Of a DNA stretch of 64,000 bases, positions 1-8,203 are shown in pieces. The position numbers were made by a program, and so were the translations under genes. Source of the stretch: Chloroflexota bacterium (GTDB lineage: Bacteria > Chloroflexota > Anaerolineae > Aggregatilineales > Phototrophicaceae); contig JAIUNI010000006.1 in NCBI GenBank assembly GCA_020161935.1, forward strand, positions 1-64,000, given 5' to 3'. Within the stretch, counting starts at the first letter, position 1; each line of letters starts with the position of its first letter. Below the pieces are notes generated by a model. It searched no databases. It was not told the origin of the DNA and worked only from the letters and a program-made list of their open reading frames with translations.

Positions 1-2
1 CC

Positions 3-113
3 TCATGCTGGCTCATCTTTGTCGGACTTTACGCGCTGGTTGCAGAATGGGGCGCTCGGCCAACTCGCCCCATACTTATGAACGCTTGCTTGCTTTTGAA
101 TCCTTTTCCTTAA
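3..113 (+). CDS. C-terminal end of a possible membrane protein (partial)
   Basis: An open frame runs in from the left edge and stops with TAA at 111-113, giving about 36 residues. The peptide contains a hydrophobic stretch (CWLIFVGLYALVA), followed by a short polar tail, as at the end of an integral membrane protein. There is no start codon in the window and no family can be named. The open frame is short enough to be chance, so confidence is low. Confidence 0.3.
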   Translation, partial: SCWLIFVGLYALVAEWGARPTRPILMNACLLLNPFP

Positions 114-114
114 G

Positions 115-143
115 TTGACAGCTATGGAGTTGCGTGGTAAAAA
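115..143 (+). promoter_or_regulatory. candidate promoter of the HerA-like gene
   Basis: A perfect -35 hexamer TTGACA (115-120) is followed after 17 bases by TAAAAA (138-143), a 4/6 match to the -10 consensus. It lies 65 bases before the start codon of the next gene. Sequence match only. Confidence 0.4.
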
Positions 144-207
144 CCCCTACCCTATGCTAATGTAGACAACCATATAACAGGTTATTACAAGCGGCTGAGG
201 GGTAAAA

Positions 208-1737
208 ATGGGCAACCAAGAAGCATTTTCGCAGGCGATCCAATCCGGTTACGCGACTCAAGGTGAGGCAATCACACTCGGCATCTCCATGCTCGACGGC
301 GTACCCGTCTCCGGCGCACTAGTTACTGTCCCGCTCTCCACCATGAACCGACACGGCTTGGTCGCGGGGGCAACCGGCACCGGCAAGACCAAAACACTCC
401 AGCGCCTCGCCGAAAGCCTCTCGGCCAATGGTGTCCCTGTCCTCATTATGGACATCAAAGGTGACATCAGCGGCATCTCCCAAATGGGTTCACCCAACCC
501 CAAAATTGATGAACGCCAGCAAAAAATCGGTGTCCCGTGGAGCGCCAAGCAGTTCCCGGTCGAGTTCCTCACCCTCTCCGGTGCCAATGGCGTGCAGCTT
601 CGCGCCACCGTTTCCGAATTCGGCCCCGTGCTGTTCAGCAAAATCCTTGAACTCAACGACACCCAGCAAAGCGTCGTCTCGCTCATCTTTAAATACTGCG
701 ACGACAAGCAGCTTCCCCTACTCGACCTCAAGGACTTCAAAAAGACCCTGCAATTCCTCACCAACGAAGGCCGCGACGACATCGAAAAAGACTACGGTGC
801 CATCAGCCCCGCCTCCACCAGCGCCATCATGCGGAAAGTGATCGAGCTTGAACAGCAAGGCGCGGAGCAGTTCTTCGGCGAAACCTCCTTCGATGTGGAA
901 GACCTCTGCCGCACCGATAGCAACGGCTTCGGCTATATCAATGTCCTCCGTCTCGCCGATTTACAGAGCAAGCCCAAACTGTTCTCGACCTTTATGCTCT
1001 GCCTCATGGCCGAAATTTACGAAAAGTTCCCCGAAGAAGGCGACATCGAAAAGCCCAAACTCGTGTTCATCATCGACGAAGCCCACCTTATCTTCAACGA
1101 GGCATCCAAATCCCTGCTCGACCAGATCGAAACCATCATCAAGCTCATTCGCTCCAAAGGCGTAGGCATCTACTTCTGCACCCAGAACCCCATCGACATC
1201 CCGCCCGCTATCCTTGCTCAGTTGGGCTTGAAGATTCAGCACGCCCTCCGCGCCTTCACTGCCAACGACCGCAAAGCCATCAAGCTCGCCGCCGAAAATT
1301 ACCCCATCACCGAGTTCTATGATGTTGAGAATTTGCTCACCCAGCTCGGTACGGGCGAGGCGTTTATCAGCGTCCTCAGCGAACGAGGTATCCCGACCCC
1401 GCTGGCGCAAACCATGATCTGCGCCCCCGAATCGCGTATGGATACCATCACCGACGGCGAACTGCTGGATGCCGTCAATCGGTCTGCGATTAAGAGCAAA
1501 TACAACGCCGTGATCGACCGTGACAGCGCCTACGAAATCCTCACCAAGAAATTGGAATCCGCCGCTCAGACCGAGGCTAATGCCAAAGAGGAAAAGAAGG
1601 CCGCCAAACAGCGCAAAGAAGATCCGTCGCTCATCGAGCAAATCGGTAAGAGCAGCGTCGCCCGTCAGGTCGGTCGCACCCTCACCCGTGAACTGACACG
1701 CGGCTTGCTCGGCATACTCGGCATCAAAAGCCGCTAA
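208..1737 (+). CDS. HerA-like helicase/ATPase, DUF853 family
   Basis: A 509-residue cytosolic P-loop ATPase of the HerA/FtsK superfamily (DUF853 type). Walker A GATGTGKT is at about residues 54-61 and Walker B LVFIIDEAH at about 285-293; the C-terminus (about 450-475) is a Lys/Glu-rich, coiled-coil-like tail. The family resembles the archaeal HerA DNA-end-processing translocase, but the biochemical role of the bacterial stand-alone members is not settled. No NurA nuclease partner is adjacent, so repair function is not shown. The ATG at 208 has a good ribosome site (GAGGGG, 8 bases upstream). It is followed by a clear terminator at 1763, so it is probably a one-gene unit. Confidence 0.88.
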   Translation: MGNQEAFSQAIQSGYATQGEAITLGISMLDGVPVSGALVTVPLSTMNRHGLVAGATGTGKTKTLQRLAESLSANGVPVLIMDIKGDISGISQMGSPNPKIDERQQKIGVPWSAKQFPVEFLTLSGANGVQLRATVSEFGPVLFSKILELNDTQQSVVSLIFKYCDDKQLPLLDLKDFKKTLQFLTNEGRDDIEKDYGAISPASTSAIMRKVIELEQQGAEQFFGETSFDVEDLCRTDSNGFGYINVLRLADLQSKPKLFSTFMLCLMAEIYEKFPEEGDIEKPKLVFIIDEAHLIFNEASKSLLDQIETIIKLIRSKGVGIYFCTQNPIDIPPAILAQLGLKIQHALRAFTANDRKAIKLAAENYPITEFYDVENLLTQLGTGEAFISVLSERGIPTPLAQTMICAPESRMDTITDGELLDAVNRSAIKSKYNAVIDRDSAYEILTKKLESAAQTEANAKEEKKAAKQRKEDPSLIEQIGKSSVARQVGRTLTRELTRGLLGILGIKSR

Positions 1738-1762
1738 CCTCTCAATAATCTTATCCATGATC

Positions 1763-1789
1763 GGGCGTGCCAAATCGGTACGCCCTTTT
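1763..1789 (+). terminator. rho-independent terminator after the HerA-like gene
   Basis: Inverted repeat GGGCGTGCC / GGTACGCCC with a 5-base loop followed by TTTT. It sits 25 bases after the stop codon. It also shows that the in-frame ATG at 1767 cannot be the start of the next gene. Confidence 0.75.
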
Positions 1790-1808
1790 GTTTCCAAAGG
1801 TGGCACGC

Positions 1809-2627
1809 ATGAACAAACACGCCGCGTTCAAACAAATCTACGGCCCGTGGGCGCTCGTCACAGGTGGCAGCGCGGGCATTGGCGCAGCCTTCGCGTGGAT
1901 ACTGGCGGAACGCGGCATCAACCTCGTGTTGATCGCCCGTAACCCCGAACGGTTAGAGGAAAAAGCCGCCGAGATCCAAACCCAGCACCCTAACGTGCAA
2001 ATTATCACCCATGCCCTCGACCTCAGCCTATCCGACAGCGTAGCCAGCCTCATCAATCTAACGGCCGACCTTGAAATCGGGCTGGTGGTCGCCAACGCCG
2101 CGATGGAAACCAGTGGCGGCTTCCTCAACAGCTCGTTCTCCAACCAGCAGCGCCTCATCCAACTGAACATCACCACACCCGCTCACCTCGCCCACCATTA
2201 CGGGCGGTTGATGCGCGACCGCAAACGCGGCGGTATCCTATTCGTAGCCAGCATCGCCGCTTACGGCCCGCTTCCCTACCTCGCCAACTATGCCGCCTCC
2301 AAAGCCTACCTGTTAAGCCTCGGTGAAGCCCTCCACTATGAACTAAAGCCGTATGGTGTGGATGTGCTGGTGCTGTCCCCCGGCCTCATCGATACCAGCA
2401 TGGCTGAACAAACCGCAATTGATTGGTCGCTGGTTTACGCCCCTTATCGGGATGCCGACAGCACCGCCCTCGCTGGCATCCGTGCGCTCGGCAGAAAATC
2501 GAGTGTCATCCCCGGCACGACCAACTGGCTCGTCGCCTTCGCCCGCAAATACTTGCTCACCCGCAGCCTCAATATCACTCTATTTGGTCACCTACTTCGC
2601 CGCGCCATCACGTCTTCTCGGTTATAA
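1809..2627 (+). CDS. short-chain dehydrogenase/reductase (SDR)
   Basis: A 272-residue NAD(P)-dependent oxidoreductase of the classical SDR family. The nucleotide-binding motif TGGSAGIG lies near the N-terminus (about residues 18-25), the NA-A motif (VVANAAM) in the middle, and the catalytic Y-x3-K as YAASK about two thirds along, preceded by the conserved Ser of the VASIAAYG segment. The substrate cannot be told from sequence. The start at 1809 is chosen over an in-frame ATG at 1767 because AAAGGTGG lies just upstream and the earlier ATG falls inside the preceding terminator. It is transcribed alone or with pgi downstream (76-base gap). Confidence 0.88.
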   Translation: MNKHAAFKQIYGPWALVTGGSAGIGAAFAWILAERGINLVLIARNPERLEEKAAEIQTQHPNVQIITHALDLSLSDSVASLINLTADLEIGLVVANAAMETSGGFLNSSFSNQQRLIQLNITTPAHLAHHYGRLMRDRKRGGILFVASIAAYGPLPYLANYAASKAYLLSLGEALHYELKPYGVDVLVLSPGLIDTSMAEQTAIDWSLVYAPYRDADSTALAGIRALGRKSSVIPGTTNWLVAFARKYLLTRSLNITLFGHLLRRAITSSRL

Positions 2628-2703
2628 ATAGCACAGCCTCATCACCCGCCCATAGCAAAAACCCCTCGCGTAAGTTATCCTCGTTCTCTCAGGAGGGGAA
2701 TTT

Positions 2704-4344
2704 ATGCCAACCTTACTCAACACACCCGTTTGGGTTCAGCTTGAACAGCATTATCAAGCCATTCGTAACGTCCAAATGCGCGATCTGTTCGCCGCCGAAC
2801 CCGACCGCTTTAACCGTTTCTCGCTCAAACTCGACGACATCCTGTTCGACTTCTCTAAAAATCGCATCAAAAGTGAAACCCTAAAACTGCTGCTCGATCT
2901 CGCCAAGGAAGCCAAACTCAGCGAGAAGATCGAAGCCATGTTCACCGGCGAGAAGATCAACCGAACCGAAAACCGTGCCGTCCTGCACACCGCCCTTCGC
3001 AACCGTTCCAACACACCCATCCTTGTTGATGGCGTGGATGTGATGCCCGAAGTCAACCGTGTGCTGGCAAAGATGCGGACGTTCAGCGATCAGGTTCGTT
3101 CCGGCGCGTGGAAAGGCTACACCGGCAAAGCCATCACCGATGTGGTGAATATCGGCATCGGCGGCTCGGATTTAGGGCCGAAGATGGTCACCATCGCCCT
3201 CGCCCCCTACACCAAGCGTGACCTGCACTCGCACTTCGTCTCCAACGTCGATGGTACTGATATTGCCGAAACGCTGCGGCTCCTTAACCCTGAAACCACG
3301 CTGTTCCTCATCGCCTCAAAGACCTTCACCACGCAGGAAACCATGACCAACGCCCACACCGCTAGAAAGTGGTTCTTGGATACCGCCAAAGATGAAAGCG
3401 CGGTCGCTAAGCACTTCGCTGCCCTCTCGACCAACACCGAGAAGGTGAAGGCGTTCGGCATCGACCCTGAGAATATGTTCGAGTTTTGGGATTGGGTTGG
3501 CGGTCGCTACTCGCTGTGGTCAGCTATCGGCCTGTCCATCGCCCTCGCCGTCGGCATGGATAACTTTGAGGCGCTGCTGGCTGGCGCGCATAAAGTTGAC
3601 CAGCACTTCCGCACCACCCCCTTCGAGCAAAACATTCCGGTTATCATGGGGCTGCTCGGCATCTGGTACAACAACTTCTTCGGCGCACAAACGCAGGCCA
3701 TCCTGCCCTATGACCAGTATCTCTCGCGCTTCCCGGCTTACTTCCAGCAGGGCGACATGGAAAGCAACGGCAAGAGCGTTACCCAGAGCGGCGAGAAAAT
3801 TGACTACAGCACCGGCCCCGTTATCTGGGGGGAACCGGGGACGAACGGCCAGCACGCCTTCTACCAACTTATCCATCAGGGTACGAAGCTCATCCCGTGC
3901 GACTTCCTTGCCTCGGCTCAAACCCACAACCCGCTCGGCAGCCACCACGAAATCCTCATCGCCAACTTCCTCGCCCAAACCGAGGCGCTCATGAAGGGCA
4001 AAACGGCTGACGAAGCCCGCGCGGAACTCGTCGCCGCCGGTGATAGCAATCCGTCTGATCTGCTGGTTGCGGCCAAAACCTTCGCCGGCAATAAACCGTC
4101 GAACTCGTTCCTCTACAAATCGCTCACGCCGGAAACGCTCGGCTCGCTCATCGCCCTCTACGAGCACAAGATTTTCACGCAGGGCATCATCTGGGACATC
4201 AACTCGTTCGACCAGTGGGGCGTGGAACTCGGCAAACAGCTCGCCAAAGCCATCGAGCCGGAACTCAAGGGCGACCAACCCGTCGCCAGCCACGATGCCT
4301 CCACTAACGGCCTCATCAACTACTACAAACAAACCCGCAGCTAG
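2704..4344 (+). CDS. pgi: glucose-6-phosphate isomerase
   Basis: Interconverts glucose-6-phosphate and fructose-6-phosphate in glycolysis and gluconeogenesis. The 546-residue length is normal for the long (E. coli-type) PGI. Visible signatures are the phosphate-binding GIGGSDLGPKM, the PGI signature FWDWVGGRYS, the catalytic region GTNGQHAFYQLIHQGT and the C-terminal signature GIIWDINSFDQWGVELGKQL. The start has a strong ribosome site (AGGAGGGG, 6 bases upstream). It is the cytosolic entry point for glucose released by the beta-glucosidase and sugar importers elsewhere in the window. Confidence 0.97.
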   Translation: MPTLLNTPVWVQLEQHYQAIRNVQMRDLFAAEPDRFNRFSLKLDDILFDFSKNRIKSETLKLLLDLAKEAKLSEKIEAMFTGEKINRTENRAVLHTALRNRSNTPILVDGVDVMPEVNRVLAKMRTFSDQVRSGAWKGYTGKAITDVVNIGIGGSDLGPKMVTIALAPYTKRDLHSHFVSNVDGTDIAETLRLLNPETTLFLIASKTFTTQETMTNAHTARKWFLDTAKDESAVAKHFAALSTNTEKVKAFGIDPENMFEFWDWVGGRYSLWSAIGLSIALAVGMDNFEALLAGAHKVDQHFRTTPFEQNIPVIMGLLGIWYNNFFGAQTQAILPYDQYLSRFPAYFQQGDMESNGKSVTQSGEKIDYSTGPVIWGEPGTNGQHAFYQLIHQGTKLIPCDFLASAQTHNPLGSHHEILIANFLAQTEALMKGKTADEARAELVAAGDSNPSDLLVAAKTFAGNKPSNSFLYKSLTPETLGSLIALYEHKIFTQGIIWDINSFDQWGVELGKQLAKAIEPELKGDQPVASHDASTNGLINYYKQTRS

Positions 4345-4361
4345 GCATCCAGCACAAGAGA

Positions 4362-4387
4362 AAACAGGGGCGCACTTGCCCCTGTTT
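4362..4387 (+). terminator. terminator after pgi
   Basis: Stem AAACAGGGGC / GCCCCTGTTT (10 bp) with a 6-base loop, starting 17 bases after the pgi stop. The downstream T-run is only the stem's own TTT. Confidence 0.6.
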
Positions 4388-4419
4388 AACATCAATAGAG
4401 CAACAACTAAGGTGAAAAT

Positions 4420-5481
4420 ATGTCCATCGGCATACTTAAATTCAAATTAGCCTTAACCGCCTTCATATTGATGCTCTTGTTGAATACCTCGCTCGTCTCA
4501 GCCCAACCCGACACCATTTGTACCGGAATTTGTGACTTGGCTTCGTCGCCTACTGTTGAAAATTTATTCGGCGCGGTTAATGAGTTCGGACTATGGCTTA
4601 TTAATACGAATGAGAGTGAAGCTCAATTTTTCTCACATGAAAATGCAATAAATTTGAGTTTTGACCCAAGTGGAAAATATGTCGCGGTAATATCATGCCC
4701 AAATTTAGCTATCCGCACATCCCCTTGCAAAGGTTCGCTATCCTTATTTGACCTTCAAGAGCAAACATGGCGAGAGCTTGGCAGCTATGACTCTGCCATT
4801 GAAAACGTCAAATTTAGTCCTGATGGCAAATACGTTGCATTTCAAAACGGATTCGGTAAATCGGGGGTTCAACTGATTGACTTAACCACTGGCGATACTT
4901 TTACCGTTGGGGATCAGCGCCTAACGAATATGATCATCGAATACACTTTTAATCCCCAAAGCACCCTGATTGCCATCAGCAACGGTGATATTGGTTATGG
5001 TGGGCATGTTTTCTGGGGACTCTCTATATGGAAAATTTCCGATCAGTCATTTCAGGTAAAAACGAGAGGCAGTTTGCTTGCCGCAGACTTGACCTTTACT
5101 GAAACTGAAAACAACATTGCTTTTGTGAAATACAATGCTGAACTCTATAGCTGGAATTACTATAAAGGCATTGTTTCTTCAGTGGATGATATAGTAGGTG
5201 ATAACCTAAATCGGATAAGATTCTCATATCCCCCAACCTATTTACTTGCGACACTATCGGATGGTAGATTACCGATGGATCGGATGTTGTATGTATGGGA
5301 TGTTCAATCGGGTGAACAAATCTTCGTTCTTGATAGAACTGATGATAGTTTCACCAATTTAATTTCAATTAATTCAACGGGCGAGTTTATTGCTTACGGC
5401 AGCACCGTTACTGAAGGCAAGATTGTCGAGGTATGGGAAAGGGCAACAGGCACGACTAGCCAATATACACTGAGTCAGTGA
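4420..5481 (+). CDS. secreted beta-propeller (WD40/YVTN-like) protein
   Basis: A 353-residue exported protein. Residues 1-28 form a signal peptide ending VSA|QPD. The rest carries repeated blades of the type LSFDPSGKYVAV, VKFSPDGKYVAFQ and FNPQSTLIAIS, the 'S-P-D/S-G-x-x-V-A' pattern of WD40-like propellers. Four Cys near the new N-terminus (CTGIC and following) may form disulphides. Function is unknown; such proteins usually bind ligands or partners. Codon use is more AT-rich than pgi just upstream, which may mean recent acquisition. Start ATG 4420 is preceded by AAGGTG. Confidence 0.7.
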   Translation: MSIGILKFKLALTAFILMLLLNTSLVSAQPDTICTGICDLASSPTVENLFGAVNEFGLWLINTNESEAQFFSHENAINLSFDPSGKYVAVISCPNLAIRTSPCKGSLSLFDLQEQTWRELGSYDSAIENVKFSPDGKYVAFQNGFGKSGVQLIDLTTGDTFTVGDQRLTNMIIEYTFNPQSTLIAISNGDIGYGGHVFWGLSIWKISDQSFQVKTRGSLLAADLTFTETENNIAFVKYNAELYSWNYYKGIVSSVDDIVGDNLNRIRFSYPPTYLLATLSDGRLPMDRMLYVWDVQSGEQIFVLDRTDDSFTNLISINSTGEFIAYGSTVTEGKIVEVWERATGTTSQYTLSQ

Positions 5482-5503
5482 GGGAGCTTTCTAAAACTCC
5501 CTC
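5480..5503 (+). terminator. possible weak terminator after the propeller gene
   Basis: Inverted repeat GAGGGAG / CTCCCTC with a 10-base loop overlapping the TGA stop; no real T-run follows, so termination strength is doubtful. Confidence 0.35.
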
Positions 5504-5538
5504 CGCATTTATCGCTGTACTTTGAAGATTATTTTTTC

Positions 5539-6108
5539 TTATTCAAAAATGTCTCGCACCGGCAGCCTAAACCCCGGCAGCAGATCACCGCCATCCAAGA
5601 AATCATCTACACTGAGTGTTCGCGAACCATTTACGGTATGAACAACAACTGTCTGTGACTTACGGTAGACCAGCCAGATTAAACGTGTACCGTATTTGAG
5701 ATATTGAGTCACTTTAAAGTGAACTTCCTCTGCCTCATCAGTAGGAGAAATAACTTCAACAGCGAGATCAGGAGCGCCGGGGAAGTAACCGTCAGGGAAG
5801 CCCTGTTCAGAGATACGAGTGACAGAAACAAACCCTACATCGGGCGCACGAACCGTATCTTTTCCATTAGGGTTTTTATATAGTATATAGCCGGTTTCAG
5901 CAGCAGTGGTTTCGCCTAATTTATGCTTATCTACAAATTCACTAATGAAGCGATTGAGCCTTGAAGTATCGCGCCCATGTTTAAAACTAGCAGGTGTCAT
6001 CTCAATCAGCACCCCTTCGCTGAGTTCAAATCGGCGCAGTTCATTTGCTGGATCATGAGAAATCGCCCATAGGTCATCAACCGTATATAGCCGTTCGTGG
6101 ATGGTCAT
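5539..6108 (-). CDS. Uma2 family protein (DUF820, PD-(D/E)xK fold)
   Basis: A 189-residue member of the Uma2/DUF820 family, which has a restriction-endonuclease-like fold and is abundant in cyanobacteria and Chloroflexi. Visible are the N-terminal E-L-x-E-G segment, the PDV motif (RAPDVGFVS), and the core APDLAVEVISPTD followed by K-V-x-x-Y-L-x-Y-G-x-x-x-x-W, which supply the D-x(n)-E-x-K nuclease residues. Biological role is not established for the family. It is convergent with the propeller gene. A second, divergent copy of the family is at 49131. Confidence 0.85.
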   Translation of the reverse strand: MTIHERLYTVDDLWAISHDPANELRRFELSEGVLIEMTPASFKHGRDTSRLNRFISEFVDKHKLGETTAAETGYILYKNPNGKDTVRAPDVGFVSVTRISEQGFPDGYFPGAPDLAVEVISPTDEAEEVHFKVTQYLKYGTRLIWLVYRKSQTVVVHTVNGSRTLSVDDFLDGGDLLPGFRLPVRDIFE

Positions 6109-6180
6109 CGCGTGTACTCCACTAAACCTCTGTCACAGATCATTATAGCCTAAAGTGCTTCAGCTAATCTCTCCGCATTA

Positions 6181-6305
6181 ATCTTGGCGTTCTTGGCGAC
6201 TTGGCGGTTCTATCCTGTATTCGCTTTGTGTCTTTGTGCCATTGAGCCTTTGTGTTAAATCTCTCCGCATTTCCTCTGCGCTCTTTGCGTCTTTGCGGTT
6301 CAATC
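6181..6305. repeat. intergenic degenerate repeat (GCCAAG / CACAAAG type)
   Basis: Low-complexity sequence built of short units such as CTTGGCGTTCTTGGCGACTT followed by CTTTGTGTCTTTGTGCC and CTTTGCGTCTTTGCGG. The same word family recurs at 20064-20535, 34459-34515, 57236-57356 and 61757-61775, always between genes. Function unknown. Confidence 0.6.
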
Positions 6306-6313
6306 GTCTTTGC

Positions 6314-7441
6314 TTATAACGCTTCCAAGTGCAGCATCGAGAGTTCTTCGCCGTTGAGCGTCACCACCGTTTTCATCAGGTCGGCGGTCATGCACGAATG
6401 CACCGGCAGGATGCACACGAGGCTGCCGATTGCGATGCGGTCAAAATCCTCCGGCGCGACTTGCAGCACCCCATGTTCCTGCGACAAGCTCACCACATAG
6501 GTGTCCTCGAACGGGTCGCTCCAACCGCTGTCGGTCGGCAGGCAAACCGCGCCGAAGGTCGCCCTGCCCTTCAGGTCAACGAAGGTATCCTTTGACAAAT
6601 GCACACCACCGCCATACACCACAATCTGGTTACGCTCGGCATTCTTGGTCACCACCGGACAGGCCAAAGCGACCGCCACTTCATCTGCTGTGCAGGTGCT
6701 AATGACAACTTGCATCCAGTCGAAGTACACGAAGTTGCCGGGGCGCACTTCTTCCACCGCGCTCAGGTCTTGCACGGTTACGCAGCTTGGTGTATCACCG
6801 AGCGAGACTTCTAAACCTGTAAATCCGGTCGCTGCCAGATGGTCACGCAGGCTGTTGAAACGGCCTACGCTCTCGTCGTACACCGCTTTGATCTCGGCAT
6901 GGTTGTGGCTCTTGTACGACTGACCGGAGTGCGTCAGCATCCCCCGCAGCCGCATCATCGGCGAGGCGCTGATTTGCCCCGCCAGCCCAACCGCCTCATC
7001 CTTGGCCTGCCAGTCGATGCCGGTACGGTGGTAGCCGGTATCGACATCCAACCAGATGTCTACTGGATGCTGCAAGTGCGAACCGAGGAAGCGCACCGTT
7101 TCGCGCGACTCGACAATCAGGCCGAGGCGAATACGGCTGGCGAGGCTGTTAATCAGGTCGATTTCACGCCAATTCGCGGGGAAGGCTACCAGAATGTCAT
7201 CCCAACCCGCGTCGGCGAAGTAAGCCGCCATCCGCAGCGACGAAGCCGCGATGCTTGTCACGCCTTCTGCCCGTATCCACTCGCCTACCTTGGCTGATTG
7301 GTGCGTTTTGAAGTGCGGGCGAAAGCGAACGCCGCTGGCACGGGCGTGAGCCGCCATATTGGCGATATTCCGCTTACACTTGGCCTCGTCCAGCAGCAGC
7401 GTCGGGTGCGCGATACGCTCGTATAATTCTTGGGTTGTCAT
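6314..7441 (-). CDS. D-serine dehydratase / D-threonine aldolase-like PLP enzyme
   Basis: A 375-residue fold-type III PLP enzyme. The N-terminal alanine-racemase-like barrel carries the PLP lysine in RPHFKTHQS (about residues 42-50). The C-terminal beta domain carries the His and Cys metal ligands of the D-serine dehydratase-like family in PVHSCMTADL (about 350-359). Members cleave D-threonine or dehydrate D-serine with a divalent metal; which of the two is active here cannot be read from sequence. The gene has no obvious operon partner. A short inverted repeat TTATCT-N6-AGATAA (7452-7469) lies just before the start codon and could be an operator. Confidence 0.85.
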   Translation of the reverse strand: MTTQELYERIAHPTLLLDEAKCKRNIANMAAHARASGVRFRPHFKTHQSAKVGEWIRAEGVTSIAASSLRMAAYFADAGWDDILVAFPANWREIDLINSLASRIRLGLIVESRETVRFLGSHLQHPVDIWLDVDTGYHRTGIDWQAKDEAVGLAGQISASPMMRLRGMLTHSGQSYKSHNHAEIKAVYDESVGRFNSLRDHLAATGFTGLEVSLGDTPSCVTVQDLSAVEEVRPGNFVYFDWMQVVISTCTADEVAVALACPVVTKNAERNQIVVYGGGVHLSKDTFVDLKGRATFGAVCLPTDSGWSDPFEDTYVVSLSQEHGVLQVAPEDFDRIAIGSLVCILPVHSCMTADLMKTVVTLNGEELSMLHLEAL

Positions 7442-7537
7442 AGCAAATCACTTATCTCTAGTTAGATAAAATCCTTCGCCTAGAGTGTACAAAGGTTGTG
7501 AACGCCTGACAAACCACATGGTTTATGGGGATTTGTA

Positions 7538-7560
7538 GGGAAGGGATTGACCCCCTCCCC
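7538..7560 (-). repeat. GC-rich hairpin, shared with 41118
   Basis: Inverted repeat GGGAAGGG / CCCCTCCC, about 25 bases after the stop of the PPOX gene. A near-identical hairpin follows the stop of the gene at 41154. No T-run, so it is more likely an mRNA 3'-end stabiliser or dispersed palindrome than a terminator. Confidence 0.45.
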
Positions 7561-7584
7561 TTTTGAGGCTTTCGTACCGAAGGG

Positions 7585-7989
7585 CTAATACCCGTTGATC
7601 TTGGTCACCTCGATTACGTACATCTCGCGTTGTTCGTTAGCGTCCCCACGCGATTGATACACGGGGTTACCGGTGTACTTCTGCGAGAGCTTGTTGATGT
7701 GATCGCGCGCGCCGTGGGCCTCATCACGGGTTTCGCCCACATGCCCCTGCACCTCAAGCCAATGACCGCTGTTTTGCGGGTCAATAATGAGCAGCGAGAG
7801 TTTGTCGTTGCGCTTGATGTTATGCGCCTTCTTGGTATCAATCGGGCTGTTGATCCGCACATGCCCATCCTCATAATCACACCAGACAGGCACTGTATGG
7901 GGCTGCCCGTCAGGGTTGATGGTCGTAAACGCGCACAGAATCGGTCGGGTCAGCAGATCGTGGAACTTTTCGGAAATTTGCTCGGTCAT
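7585..7989 (-). CDS. PPOX-class pyridoxamine 5'-phosphate oxidase-like flavoprotein
   Basis: A 134-residue split-barrel flavin-binding protein. The pattern is that of the Rv1155-like F420/FMN-dependent family: CAFTTINPDGQPHTVPVWC early, VRINSPIDTKKAHNIKRN in the middle and a LLIIDPQN strand after it. These small proteins are dimeric, bind FMN or F420, and reduce varied substrates; the cofactor cannot be settled from sequence. It is a single gene, with a hairpin after the stop and an upstream intergenic stretch of about 210 bases shared with the beta-glucosidase end. Confidence 0.82.
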   Translation of the reverse strand: MTEQISEKFHDLLTRPILCAFTTINPDGQPHTVPVWCDYEDGHVRINSPIDTKKAHNIKRNDKLSLLIIDPQNSGHWLEVQGHVGETRDEAHGARDHINKLSQKYTGNPVYQSRGDANEQREMYVIEVTKINGY

Positions 7990-8169
7990 TTTGAGTTATC
8001 CTTTGAACCTATGAGTTACAGTAAATCAACGTCCTACACCGTATACTCTAAGGATGAATACACCCTTACTGATGAGCCGACCAGCCATAGACTTTAGGCG
8101 CACTAGCCTAAATTTCTGTCCCGAAAAACGTGTTTGTATCATCATAGTTTCAGACAGGGGTTATTGTAG

Positions 8170-8189
8170 GGAGGAGGCGTGCCTCCTCC
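8170..8189 (-). repeat. perfect hairpin after the beta-glucosidase gene
   Basis: GGAGGAGGC-GT-GCCTCCTCC, a perfect 9-bp inverted repeat 15 bases after the stop codon of the GH1 gene on the minus strand. It is followed by no T-run; it may protect the 3' end of the long operon message. Confidence 0.5.
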
Positions 8190-8203
8190 GTTAATGAGGT
8201 AAT

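Noticed and set aside
208..1737. HerA-NurA or HerA-based phage defence module
   Set aside because: No nuclease, Sir2 or DUF4297-type partner lies beside the ATPase; the neighbours are metabolic genes.
961..1806. Long minus-strand frame opposite the HerA-like gene
   Set aside because: Antisense shadow caused by codon bias; the plus-strand protein has Walker motifs and a ribosome site.
1767..1808. Earlier start for the SDR gene
   Set aside because: The codons lie in the terminator of the preceding gene; 1809 has a proper ribosome site.
3520..4395. Long minus-strand frame opposite pgi
   Set aside because: Antisense of an unmistakable glucose-6-phosphate isomerase and crossing its terminator.
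6252..6500. Small protein overlapping the start of the intergenic repeat
   Set aside because: It is produced by the CTTTGCG-type repeat words and overlaps the end of the PLP enzyme gene on the other strand.
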